DNA of 64,000 nucleotides from contig JBJXFF010000137.1 in the NCBI GenBank assembly GCA_046153945.1, forward strand, positions 21,450 to 85,449, given 5' to 3'. Below the pieces are notes generated by a model that saw only the letters and a list, made by a program, of their open reading frames with translations, searched no databases and had not been told where the DNA came from. This DNA comes from SXOA01 sp046153945 (GTDB taxonomy: Bacteria > Planctomycetota > Planctomycetia > Pirellulales > Pirellulaceae). A program made the translations under genes and the position numbers. Below, piece after piece: positions 43,934 through 51,640 of the stretch (its first letter is position 1; each line of letters begins with the position of its first letter).

Positions 43934-45151
43934 GTGGCAGTTTCCACACCCACCCAGCCGGATCTCAGCCGCTACGAATCGCTGCTTCAGGAAGCGGCGC
44001 GAATTCGCGGCGTTTCCCTGTGGTTGGACGCCTGGCGGCGGCTGCGGAAGAACTGGGCCGCGATGATTTCGCTTTGGTTTCTGGTGGCTCTGGTGATCAC
44101 GGCCTTTTTCACTCCCTTTCTGCCGCTCCAGTCGCCGCAGTTTCAACTAGCGGATAAAGAACATAAATATCAGCCCCCCAACTTGGAAAAAATCGAACTG
44201 AATTTCGAGCTGGCGGACGCCAAACAACTGGAACGCGAGGCCGCGGAACTCGCTGCGCGGCTCCGCCGGCTGCCGGCGGATGCGCCAGAGAAAGAGCGAG
44301 CCGATTTGCGTTTGGACCTGGCGGCCAAGCGGCGGGATCATCCGTTCAACCGCTTGTGGAATGAGCCTGGGATCCTTACTTCCGCATTGATACGTGCCCG
44401 TGTTGCCCTCTTTGGCCGCTGGTGCATCCCATCCATTTGCGGGCGAGACGAACTGGGGCGCGATGTGCTGGCCCGTGTCTTTTGGGGTGCCCGTGTCTCC
44501 TTGATTGTCGGTGCCCTCGCCGCGCTGGTCTCACTCGTCATTGGTGTCAGTTACGGTGCCACTGCCGGCTACCTGGGGGGCTGGATCGATGCCGCCATGA
44601 TGCGGTTTGTGGATGTTCTTTACTCCATTCCCTTCATTTTCGTTGTGATCTTCTTGATTACGTTTCTCTCCGAGGAAACAACCCGCAACCGTCTGGCGGC
44701 CTGGGGAATCGACCAGATTGCCATTTTCTATATCGTCATCGGGGCCATTTACTGGTTGACGATGGCCCGAGTCGTCCGTGGACAGATCATCTCGCTCAAG
44801 CACGAACAATTCGTCGATGCCGCTCGCACCGCAGGGGCGGGATCGGGCCGGATCATCTTCCGGCACCTCATTCCGAATGTGATGGGGATTGTGATTGTCT
44901 ACCTGACCCTCACCATTCCCAGCGTCATGCTGTTCGAAGCGTTCCTCTCGTACTTGGGCCTGGGAGTCAAACCGCCCGATGTCTCCTGGGGGCTGCTGAT
45001 GAACGAGGGAATCAAGGTCATCACGCCGGTGGAGATTTTCTGGTGGCTGGTGCTGTTTCCGGGGTTGGCGTTGGCGATGACCTTGTTTGCGTTGAATTTC
45101 CTGGGGGACGGATTGCGGGATGCGCTGGACCCAAAAATGAAGAACAGGTAA
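43934..45151 (+). CDS. Peptide ABC transporter permease (OppC/DppC type)
   Basis: 405-residue permease starting with GTG. After the first helix (about 35-60) comes a periplasmic insert of about 110 residues with a charged coiled segment (LEREAAELAARLRRLPADA), longer than the norm and recalling the insert in the binding protein. The OppC signature GRDELGRDVLARVFWGARVS and the loop LIPNVMGIVIVYLT are present. Spaced 5 nt from both neighbours. Confidence 0.93.
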   Translation: MAVSTPTQPDLSRYESLLQEAARIRGVSLWLDAWRRLRKNWAAMISLWFLVALVITAFFTPFLPLQSPQFQLADKEHKYQPPNLEKIELNFELADAKQLEREAAELAARLRRLPADAPEKERADLRLDLAAKRRDHPFNRLWNEPGILTSALIRARVALFGRWCIPSICGRDELGRDVLARVFWGARVSLIVGALAALVSLVIGVSYGATAGYLGGWIDAAMMRFVDVLYSIPFIFVVIFLITFLSEETTRNRLAAWGIDQIAIFYIVIGAIYWLTMARVVRGQIISLKHEQFVDAARTAGAGSGRIIFRHLIPNVMGIVIVYLTLTIPSVMLFEAFLSYLGLGVKPPDVSWGLLMNEGIKVITPVEIFWWLVLFPGLALAMTLFALNFLGDGLRDALDPKMKNR

Positions 45152-45156
45152 GCGAG

Positions 45157-46170
45157 ATGGCCGAGGCACTCCTCCAAGTCCAAGACCTCCACGTCCATTT
45201 CAAAACGGACGATGGTCTCGTGCGCGCGGTGAATGGGGTGTCGTTTGATTTGAAGCCAGGGGAGACGCTGGGGATTGTGGGGGAGTCGGGGAGCGGGAAG
45301 TCGGTGACGTGTTTGGCGGTGATGGGTTTGGTGCCGCGGCCGCCGGGGATTGTGGCGGGGGGGAAGGCGATTTATGAGGGGCAGGATTTGCTGAAGCTGG
45401 ATCAGCACGGGCTGGCCAAGGTCCGTGGCAAGAAGATTGCCATGATCTTTCAGGATCCGATGACGGCTCTGAATCCGTTTCTCACGATTGAAGAGCAGCT
45501 TACCGAGGTGACGCGGCTGCATCTGGGACATTCGCGGCAGCAGGCGCGGAAGCATGCGATTGGGATGTTGGAGAAGGTGGGGATTCCGGCTCCGGACCGG
45601 CGGATCGACGATTATCCGCACCAGTTTTCCGGCGGGATGCGGCAGCGGGTGATGATTGCGATGGCTCTCTCCTGCCAGCCTGACGTGCTGATTGCCGACG
45701 AGCCGACGACCGCCCTCGACGTAACCATTCAGGCCCAGATGCTGGAGTTGATCAAGGAGCTGCAAAAGACGCACGGCACGGCGGTCATTCTCATCACACA
45801 CGCCCTCGGCGTCGTCGCCAGCGTCTGCGACCGGGTGCTCGTCATGTATGGCGGCAAGATTGTCGAGGAAGCGGACGTCAACGGCCTCTTCGCCCAGCCG
45901 CGGCATCCGTACACGCTCGGCCTACTCAAATCGATCCCCCGCTGGGACGCCGACAACACCGGCCCGCTCGCCACTATCCCCGGTCAGCCGCCGGACATGC
46001 TCCGTCCCCCCAGCGGCTGCTCGTTCCATCCCCGTTGCCCATTCGTGATGGACAAATGCAAGGTCGAAGAGCCGCCGCTGACGCCGACGGATCATGGGGG
46101 AAGGAAGGCTTGTTTTGCAGACCTGGGTGGCACGCCCACGGCTTTGCGTGGGCGTGGACCCGTGAGCTAA
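45157..46170 (+). CDS. Peptide ABC transporter ATPase (OppD/DppD type)
   Basis: 337-residue ATPase. Walker A GESGSGKS, signature FSGGMRQRV, Walker B VLIADEPTTALD and the OppD/DppD C-terminal zinc/cluster-type motif GCSFHPRCPF are present. The last residues (GGTPTALRGRGPVS) are encoded by a copy of REP family A, so the original stop has been replaced by an inserted repeat. Its TAA overlaps the stop of the convergent transposase gene. The usual OppF/DppF partner gene does not follow; either this ATPase works as a homodimer or the partner lies elsewhere. Confidence 0.93.
   Translation: MAEALLQVQDLHVHFKTDDGLVRAVNGVSFDLKPGETLGIVGESGSGKSVTCLAVMGLVPRPPGIVAGGKAIYEGQDLLKLDQHGLAKVRGKKIAMIFQDPMTALNPFLTIEEQLTEVTRLHLGHSRQQARKHAIGMLEKVGIPAPDRRIDDYPHQFSGGMRQRVMIAMALSCQPDVLIADEPTTALDVTIQAQMLELIKELQKTHGTAVILITHALGVVASVCDRVLVMYGGKIVEEADVNGLFAQPRHPYTLGLLKSIPRWDADNTGPLATIPGQPPDMLRPPSGCSFHPRCPFVMDKCKVEEPPLTPTDHGGRKACFADLGGTPTALRGRGPVS
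46127..46156 (+). repeat. REP family A, copy 4
   Basis: Head GTGG (46127-46130), stem CACGCCCAC, loop GGCTTTGC, stem GTGGGCGTG, perfect. It is translated as part of the C-terminus of the ABC ATPase. Confidence 0.92.
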
Positions 46171-46724
46171 CGCGGACGCGGATCCACTGGAAGCGACTCA
46201 AAATCGATTCGCAGCGGTCCACGACGCAGTTCCAAATAATCCGCGGCACTCGACCAGTGCCAGTCTCCTATGGAGGAACACAGCTCTTTCCGAAGGGGAT
46301 TTTCGTGAAGATAGTCGATGTCATCCCAAACATACGAATAGCTGTCGATGTTCCGATCATATCCGGGACCATCTTGCCAGAAGTGGAATTCATTCCCGAG
46401 TTTCCGCAGATAGTCGGGCTGCTCGCGCACTAGAAACAACCTGGCTTTCTTGGATACCGATTGTTTAATGGTGCTGAGATAGCGATGCATCTTGAATTCA
46501 TCGCTCGTCGGCCAAATTAGTAAGTGGACGTGGTCGGGCATGATGACATAAGCCCAAAGATGAACGGCGTGTTTACTGCGACCCAGCTCAATGGCATCAA
46601 TCTTCCACTGGCAAGCGCGGTCCTTGGAAAAGAATGGCTGTCGGTGATAGCAGGAGAAGGTGAGCGAACGAGCTTCTCGCCCGCCGTCAAAATGCTTGAC
46701 CTGTTTTCTGTGCGGTTGGTGCAT
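46167..46724 (-). CDS. REP-associated tyrosine transposase (RAYT, Y1 HUH family)
   Basis: 185-residue single-strand DNA transposase of the Y1/IS200-like HUH class, RAYT branch. The metal-binding HUH motif is His65-Val-His67 in MPDHVHLLIWP. The probable nucleophile is Tyr122 in FWQDGPGYDRNI, and the branch-specific YLHENPLRKEL stands at about 138-148. The opening SLTFSCYHRQPFFSKD is also typical. No frameshift or stop interrupts it, so it may be active. RAYTs cut and move REP sequences; here REPs with matching heads flank the gene. The start ATG at 46724 is just inside the right REP; the open frame extends further but lies in the neighbour's shadow. Confidence 0.93.
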   Translation of the reverse strand: MHQPHRKQVKHFDGGREARSLTFSCYHRQPFFSKDRACQWKIDAIELGRSKHAVHLWAYVIMPDHVHLLIWPTSDEFKMHRYLSTIKQSVSKKARLFLVREQPDYLRKLGNEFHFWQDGPGYDRNIDSYSYVWDDIDYLHENPLRKELCSSIGDWHWSSAADYLELRRGPLRIDFESLPVDPRPR

Positions 46725-46732
46725 GCCGTCTT

Positions 46733-46762
46733 CACGCCCACGCAAAGCCGTGGGCGTGCCAC
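46733..46762 (-). repeat. REP family A, copy 5
   Basis: Inverted relative to copy 4: stem CACGCCCAC, loop GCAAAGCC, stem GTGGGCGTG, then CCAC (complement of head GTGG) at 46759-46762. It lies 18 nt from the stop of the uronate isomerase-like gene. Confidence 0.92.
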
Positions 46763-46779
46763 CCAGATTACGCTCAACA

Positions 46780-48063
46780 TCACTCGTAGAAAATCGCTTC
46801 CACATTCCCCCGCAAAATCTGCGTCCCAAAATCCACCGCTCGCTCCTCGCTCCAGTCGCGGTCGATGCAGAACCTTTCGGCCAGCACCTTGGCGAGAATT
46901 CGCTTGTACATGGCGAATTTCGGCAGGGCGAATTCCAGCTTGTACATGTCGCTGTAGTAGCCGATTTGCTTGGTCCGCGGCACCGCTTCCAGGCGGCAGG
47001 CGAGGTCGTGCTCGATGAACGTCGGCGTGTTGCTGTACCACCAGTGCCCATTCGTGACGACGTTCGGGAAGATCCAGGCGTAGCTCGTCAATTCCTGGTT
47101 GGTCACACTGGCCAAGACGGAAATCGGAAACGTCACTTGCGGAAAGGCGTTGAACAATTCCTTGTACTGAATCAGCGAGACGCGGCTGTCGTAGAGGTCG
47201 CGGCCTTGATGGACTCCGGCTTCGTAGACGCCCCGGTTGACGCCGATCATCAAATCGAACGGCAGCGAATAGACGGCACACATCTCGGCGAGCGTCCAGA
47301 ACACGAAGCTGCCTGCCGCTCGCTTGTCGGCATCGGTCGCCGCACTGCCGTGCCGATAGAGGGCGGCGAGAGCCGTGTTCGCGCGAGCTTCGCTGATTTT
47401 CGTAGGAGAGAAGTCCGGCGGCAGCGAAATTGCGCAGGCGCGGGCATTGTTCGCCTTGAAGTGGTTGAACAGGGCGGCAATGGCGCGCCGAGCGCTCTCT
47501 GCGGAGCTAGCTTCCGTTCGCGTACAGCTGGCCAGCCGATTGCGGACCTCGGGTTTTGCCAAGTGGAAAACCAGGTCGTCGGTTCGCAGGCAGGGGACAT
47601 AGACGCTGGTATCAAAGCCGGCGAGCGGGTCGTCAAAGTCGTTGGTCAAAAAGACCGCTTCCAGCTTGCTCTGCTCCAGCACTTGCTGGGACCAATCGGG
47701 CGATGCCATCTTGGTTGCCGCAGTGTCATACACGGCCTCCCAGTTCTGCATCGTGAGCCGTTCATCCGTGAGGCCGAAAAACTTTTGGGCCATTTCAACG
47801 AGCCAACTGTACTGGATGGTGTTATTGATCGGCCCCAGTTTGGCAATCAGGCTGTGGACTCTCTCCTTGGGGTCCATTCCTGGAACTTCGATGAGATCTT
47901 TGAGGACCCCCGCCGAATGGGCCAGCTCGGTGTAATAGTGATAGCCCAAGATATCGTCCAGCGTCGTTGACGCCGGCGCGAGCGGGTTGATGTGGGTGTG
48001 GGGGTCAATGAGGACTAGGGCGTCCAGAGCATCGAAGATGCGGCGGCGAAGGTCGAGGGACAT
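46780..48063 (-). CDS. Uronate isomerase-like metal-dependent TIM-barrel protein
   Basis: 427-residue protein related to glucuronate isomerase and the amidohydrolase superfamily. The N-terminal metal site is DPHTHIN (His22, His24). Other family segments are VPCLRTDDL, GVNRGVYEAGVHQGRDLYD and a late WWYSNTPTFIEHDLACRLEAV. It is shorter than classic UxaC (about 470), so substrate may differ; sugar isomerisation is inferred. The start follows the esterase stop by 4 nt, so the two are one operon. The frame continues upstream but would overlap the esterase. Confidence 0.78.
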   Translation of the reverse strand: MSLDLRRRIFDALDALVLIDPHTHINPLAPASTTLDDILGYHYYTELAHSAGVLKDLIEVPGMDPKERVHSLIAKLGPINNTIQYSWLVEMAQKFFGLTDERLTMQNWEAVYDTAATKMASPDWSQQVLEQSKLEAVFLTNDFDDPLAGFDTSVYVPCLRTDDLVFHLAKPEVRNRLASCTRTEASSAESARRAIAALFNHFKANNARACAISLPPDFSPTKISEARANTALAALYRHGSAATDADKRAAGSFVFWTLAEMCAVYSLPFDLMIGVNRGVYEAGVHQGRDLYDSRVSLIQYKELFNAFPQVTFPISVLASVTNQELTSYAWIFPNVVTNGHWWYSNTPTFIEHDLACRLEAVPRTKQIGYYSDMYKLEFALPKFAMYKRILAKVLAERFCIDRDWSEERAVDFGTQILRGNVEAIFYE

Positions 48064-48067
48064 GGTG

Positions 48068-49153
48068 TTACTTCTTGAGGTGCTTGTCGAGGAAGTCGTA
48101 GGCGACTTTACGGACATCTTCCGGGAAGTCATGGGCGCAGTCCGGATAGTTGGCGGCGATGTTTTCTTCCGCGCCGAGCAGTTTGAAGACCGGCTTGGCG
48201 GAGGCGATGGTGTCTTTGACGCCACTGACTTCAAAGTTGCTGTCCGCGATGGGAGAACTGGCGAGGAAGGCCCGCGGAGCGAGCGCGGCGATGAGCTCGG
48301 GAAAGTCGAACGGGACCTTGTCGGGGCTATTGCCGTATTCGCTGGCAATCAGCGGCATGTAGCGGGCACTCGTCCAGCCGGCCAGTTTTCCATCGTAGTA
48401 TTTGTGGAACCGGGTGAAGCCGCAGTTGCTGACGGCGACTTTGATGCGGGTGTCGTGGACGGCAGTGAAGATGGTGTTGTGGCCGCCGAGCGAATGGCCG
48501 ATGCAGCCGATGCGGTCGGCATCGACTTCCTTGAGCGATACGAGCAAATCAATGGCTCGGATGTTGTCATAGATGGCTTTCATCGAACCGCTTTTGTACC
48601 CATACTTGGGATCGAAGTCGTATTTGTAATCGCCGAAGGATGGATAGTCCGGCGCGAGCGTGATGTAACCTCGCTGAGCCAGATGCAGGGCGTAGTGCAG
48701 ATTCGGGTTTCCACCCAGTCCCACCGGTTCACCCTTGCCGATGCCGGTCGTTTGATGGAGGCAGAGGACGGCGGGACGCTTGCCACCATCCGGCGGGACG
48801 AAGAGGTAAGCCGAGACAACACGATCAGCCGAATCAGTGTGGTAGCTAATCTTCCAGCGGACCAAATCTCCCACCGTCGTTTCTTCGAGCATCTTGATTT
48901 CCAGCGGCACGGGCCTTTCCGGCCGCGGCAGATCCCCCATCACCTTGTGCAAATTCGCCAGGATATGTCCGCGGCGGATTTGCCAGTCGTTTTTCGTCTT
49001 GATCAGCTGCTTCTGACCGGAGCCGTCAAGGTAGTAAGAGAGGTCTTGATGCTCTGGATAGTTCGGGGCATCGTCAGCGGCAGACGAAAGTCCATTTGCC
49101 GAGAAGAACGCCAATGCGAGGCCAATCAAGATCGCTGGTAGATGCTTAGACAT
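48068..49153 (-). CDS. Secreted alpha/beta-hydrolase (acetyl-xylan-esterase-like)
   Basis: 361-residue exported hydrolase. Signal peptide MSKHLPAILIGLALAFFSAN with cleavage near SSA-ADD. The nucleophile elbow is GHSLGG; PAVLCLHQTTGIGKGE is the oxyanion strand, and the late CAHDFPEDVRK carries the probable His. Families with this form include dienelactone hydrolases and acetyl-xylan esterases, so carbohydrate or ester breakdown outside the cytoplasm is likely. An ATG three codons upstream is also possible. Operon partner: the isomerase-like gene downstream. Confidence 0.85.
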   Translation of the reverse strand: MSKHLPAILIGLALAFFSANGLSSAADDAPNYPEHQDLSYYLDGSGQKQLIKTKNDWQIRRGHILANLHKVMGDLPRPERPVPLEIKMLEETTVGDLVRWKISYHTDSADRVVSAYLFVPPDGGKRPAVLCLHQTTGIGKGEPVGLGGNPNLHYALHLAQRGYITLAPDYPSFGDYKYDFDPKYGYKSGSMKAIYDNIRAIDLLVSLKEVDADRIGCIGHSLGGHNTIFTAVHDTRIKVAVSNCGFTRFHKYYDGKLAGWTSARYMPLIASEYGNSPDKVPFDFPELIAALAPRAFLASSPIADSNFEVSGVKDTIASAKPVFKLLGAEENIAANYPDCAHDFPEDVRKVAYDFLDKHLKK

Positions 49154-49179
49154 GATAATCAATAATTAGATCGGAATGG

Positions 49180-49258
49180 TCCACAGATTTCGCAGATGAC
49201 GCAGATTGAAATGCAAACAAGTGTATTCCAAATCTGCGGAATCTGTGAAATCTGTGGA
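49180..49258. repeat. Inverted repeat of ATCTGCG-AATCTG words, copy 2
   Basis: Left arm 49180-49206 (TCCACAGATTTCGCAGATGA then CGCAGA) and right arm 49231-49258 (complement-like words AATCTGCGGAATCTGTGAAA) pair with a few mismatches. It is the same word family as 18458-18532. It separates the esterase gene from the DUF1080 gene. Confidence 0.88.
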
Positions 49259-49269
49259 CGCTTTGGGAT

Positions 49270-50118
49270 TTACTTCTTCTCTTTCTTGCCCGTGGTCTCG
49301 GTCTTCTCAGCAGGTACCACCTTGCGGATCTTGATGTTCCTTAGGGCCGCTTTGGTGCGATAGGCGGAAATGCCAAGGGGCTGGGAGACGTCCACTTCAA
49401 AACGGGTAGAGATTTTCTTGTCTCCCAATTCGACGTCCACGAGTTGGTCGTCGTCGATCCAGGCTTGGATTTTGTCGTCGGCGACTCGGACGCGGATTTT
49501 GTACCACTTGTCTTTCTTGAATTCCTGGTACTTGGTGGTTTCGTTCTCGGAGGCATCGAAATTGTTGATGCTGGAGATGCCGACAACTCCTCCGCCCCAG
49601 CCACCGCAGATGAGGCTGCAGTAGGACTTGCGGACCGGGAAGGTCAGGCCGCAGAAGAAGTCATCTCCCTTCATTTTCATCGCTTCCAACGTGATCTCAA
49701 AATTGTCCGTGGGAAGCTCGTCCTTCTTTTGCCAGGTGACACCCGTGAGGGGCTCTCCCATTTCCAAGATGAGTTCCCCTTTTTCGACTTTGACTTCCCC
49801 TTGGCCGCCAAAGTCGGTGCTCTTCCATTTGCCCAGTTCTTTGCCGTCAAACAGGCTTTTCCACTCCGATTCCTTCGGTTTGGCGGCTGTAGCGGGGGGC
49901 GGAGCGGGCGTGGGCTCCGCTTGAGCTGCGGCAGGAGTTGCTTGCTGGGGTACGTAGTTACGGCGGCGACGGCGCGCAGCAACGTAGACCACGGGACCAG
50001 TACCGTCTTCACACTCGGCTGACGGGGACTGAGCGTGGGAGATGGAAGAATAACTTTCTGGCAGCAGGAGCGGCAGGATGGCGAGGGAGAGAGTGGCAGC
50101 GGAGAGGGAGCGGTTCAT
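49270..50118 (-). CDS. DUF1080 (3-keto-disaccharide hydrolase-type) exported protein
   Basis: 282-residue exported protein. A signal peptide (about 1-30, ending near SHAQ-SPS) is followed by a basic/Ala/Pro-rich linker (RRRRRNYVPQQ, then TPAPPPATAAKP, about 50-88) and a concanavalin-like DUF1080 domain beginning WKSLFDGKELGKWKSTDFGG. The end GISAYRTKAALRNIKIRKV is also typical of the family. DUF1080 domains act on glycosides in some systems. GGAGG lies 6 nt before the chosen ATG. A short Lys/Glu tail ends the protein. Confidence 0.92.
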   Translation of the reverse strand: MNRSLSAATLSLAILPLLLPESYSSISHAQSPSAECEDGTGPVVYVAARRRRRNYVPQQATPAAAQAEPTPAPPPATAAKPKESEWKSLFDGKELGKWKSTDFGGQGEVKVEKGELILEMGEPLTGVTWQKKDELPTDNFEITLEAMKMKGDDFFCGLTFPVRKSYCSLICGGWGGGVVGISSINNFDASENETTKYQEFKKDKWYKIRVRVADDKIQAWIDDDQLVDVELGDKKISTRFEVDVSQPLGISAYRTKAALRNIKIRKVVPAEKTETTGKKEKK

Positions 50119-50177
50119 AGGTCCTCCGAAGGGAGCAGAGAGGATTTGATGGGATTTGACGTGGATAAGTTTTAGTA

Positions 50178-50204
50178 TCAAGGAGCTTACGCCCCCCGCT
50201 CGCC
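50178..50204. repeat. Repeat TCAAGGAGCTTACGCCCCCC-type, copy 2
   Basis: Shares the core CT(T/G)ACGCCCCCCGCTCGCC with 35126-35152. The epimerase gene ends inside it: the final codons GERGA and the TAA (50187-50189) are encoded by the element. Confidence 0.85.
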
Positions 50205-51146
50205 TTGGGCCCACTCTACATACTCTCGCACACCAGTTTCAATCGGGACGCGAGGCTCGTAGACAAGGAGGCGGCGGGCTTTGGTGAGGTCGGCACAGGT
50301 CAGGGGCATGTCTTCGGCACGGGGGGGATGGAATTCGATGACGGCCTTCTTGCCAGCCGCCTCTTCGATAAGCTGAATGAGGCGGAGCATCTGCACCGGC
50401 TCGTTGTGGCCGAGATTGATCGATTGGCCGGCAATGCCCGGGGCGGTTAGTGCCGAGATGACGCCCGCACATATATCCGTGACGTGGGTGAAGTCCCGCA
50501 GCACCGACCCGTCACCGTAAAGCGGCAGCGGCTCACCGGCCAGGATTTTTCGCGCAAAGACGGCCAGGGCCAATTCCGGGCGAAGGCGCGGGCCATAGAC
50601 ATTGAAAAACCGCAGGGATGTGAATGCCAGGCCGTAAAGCTGGTTCCAGGTAAAGCCGAGCAGTTCTCCGGCCCGCTTGGTTGCTCCATAGGGGCTGGCA
50701 GGGATGCCAAGGGGGGCGTCTTCGACGAACGGAGACTGAGCTCCGCGGCCATAGACCGTGGAGGAAGACGCGAACAAGAACCGCTCCACCTCGTGCCGCC
50801 GCGCGGTGTCCAGCAGTACCGCAGTGCCGCTGATGTTGGCGTCGATGTAGAGCTGTGGCTCCTTGAGGCTGTACGGCACGCCTGGATAAGCCCCCAGGTG
50901 AATGACGTGACTGAACCGGCAGCGGGCGAAGAGGGCTTCGCAGAGGTGGGAGTCGCGGAAATCGTCTTCGACCAAACTGACCCGGGGCTCGTTTTCGAAC
51001 AGGGCGGCGTTGGCCCGTTTCATCCGCGGCTCATAGTAGTCGTTGAAGTTATCGAGGATGACGACGGCATGCTCCGTCTCATCGAGCAGCCGCCGCACGA
51101 GGTGACTGCCGACAAAACCCGCGCCGCCGGTAACCAGAACCGCCAT
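50187..51146 (-). CDS. NAD-dependent nucleotide-sugar epimerase
   Basis: 319-residue extended short-chain dehydrogenase of the UDP-glucose 4-epimerase/UDP-glucuronate epimerase group. NAD motif GGAGFVG at 7-13; acid/base pair Tyr153 and Lys157 in YGATK with Ser/Thr at 127-130 (ASSSTVYG). DNFNDYYEPRMK resembles glucuronate 4-epimerases. The chosen ATG gives the normal opening MAVLVTGGAG; the frame runs on upstream to 51251. The C-terminal end is repeat-derived. Probable role: sugar precursors for surface polysaccharide. Confidence 0.92.
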   Translation of the reverse strand: MAVLVTGGAGFVGSHLVRRLLDETEHAVVILDNFNDYYEPRMKRANAALFENEPRVSLVEDDFRDSHLCEALFARCRFSHVIHLGAYPGVPYSLKEPQLYIDANISGTAVLLDTARRHEVERFLFASSSTVYGRGAQSPFVEDAPLGIPASPYGATKRAGELLGFTWNQLYGLAFTSLRFFNVYGPRLRPELALAVFARKILAGEPLPLYGDGSVLRDFTHVTDICAGVISALTAPGIAGQSINLGHNEPVQMLRLIQLIEEAAGKKAVIEFHPPRAEDMPLTCADLTKARRLLVYEPRVPIETGVREYVEWAQGERGA

Positions 51147-51235
51147 CCGCCGCTCCCAATGTTCGGCCACTTCCCGAGAAACCACTGCCGGCCATGATAT
51201 ACTTTCCCGCAACCTCCTGGCAGAGTCCACCCCGC

Positions 51236-51640
51236 ATGCCCGCAACTTCAAAGGTCCGCTTCATCCTGACTTTGGCGGGAACGGCTATCTACTGGTTGTT
51301 GCTATTTGTCGGGACACATGCCCCAGGCAACGTCATTAATTCCGGCGGGCACACGGACAAGGTTTATCACTTCTCCGCATTTTTCGGCCTATCGATCCTG
51401 CTGTGCGGCGGCATGGCAAGTCTCCGGCGGCCGGGTTTGGCAATGTATGGGGCAATTGTCGGACTGGTTGCTGCTTATGGAGTCTTCGACGAACTGACGC
51501 AGATGTTGGTGCCCAACCGAACGGCCGATTTGCTGGACTGGCTGGCAGATATTAGCGGGGCCATTCTGGGCGTGCTGACTTTTTCACTGCTGCAACGGCT
51601 GTTTTGTCCCTGCAAGGAAACTCAGGGCGAGACGGGATAA
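51236..51640 (+). CDS. VanZ-like membrane protein
   Basis: 134-residue protein with four predicted helices and the VanZ-family features: first helix (TLAGTAIYWLLLFVGT), then HTDKVYHFSAFFGLSILL, and the DELTQMLVPNRTADLLDWLADISGA block as GVFDELTQML...DLLDWLADI. Not tied to vancomycin resistance in this setting; such proteins are common envelope proteins. It overlaps the convergent glycosyltransferase gene by 19 nt. Confidence 0.88.
   Translation: MPATSKVRFILTLAGTAIYWLLLFVGTHAPGNVINSGGHTDKVYHFSAFFGLSILLCGGMASLRRPGLAMYGAIVGLVAAYGVFDELTQMLVPNRTADLLDWLADISGAILGVLTFSLLQRLFCPCKETQGETG

Larger units (their letters stand above)
46127..46762. mobile_element. RAYT transposase unit bounded by inverted REPs (REPtron)
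   Basis: 636-bp unit. An inward-pointing REP with head GTGG at the left (46127-46156) and its inverted copy at the right (46733-46762, head end outside) enclose a single gene for a REP-associated tyrosine transposase. Both REPs have the same 9-bp stem CACGCCCAC/GTGGGCGTG and loop GGCTTTGC. It separates the peptide ABC operon from an unrelated convergent operon. Three more copies of the same REP lie at 11.3 and 14.7 kb. Confidence 0.88.

Noticed and set aside
51236..51640. Vancomycin resistance gene vanZ
   Set aside because: Only the VanZ-like membrane fold is present; no vanHAX genes, so resistance is not supported.
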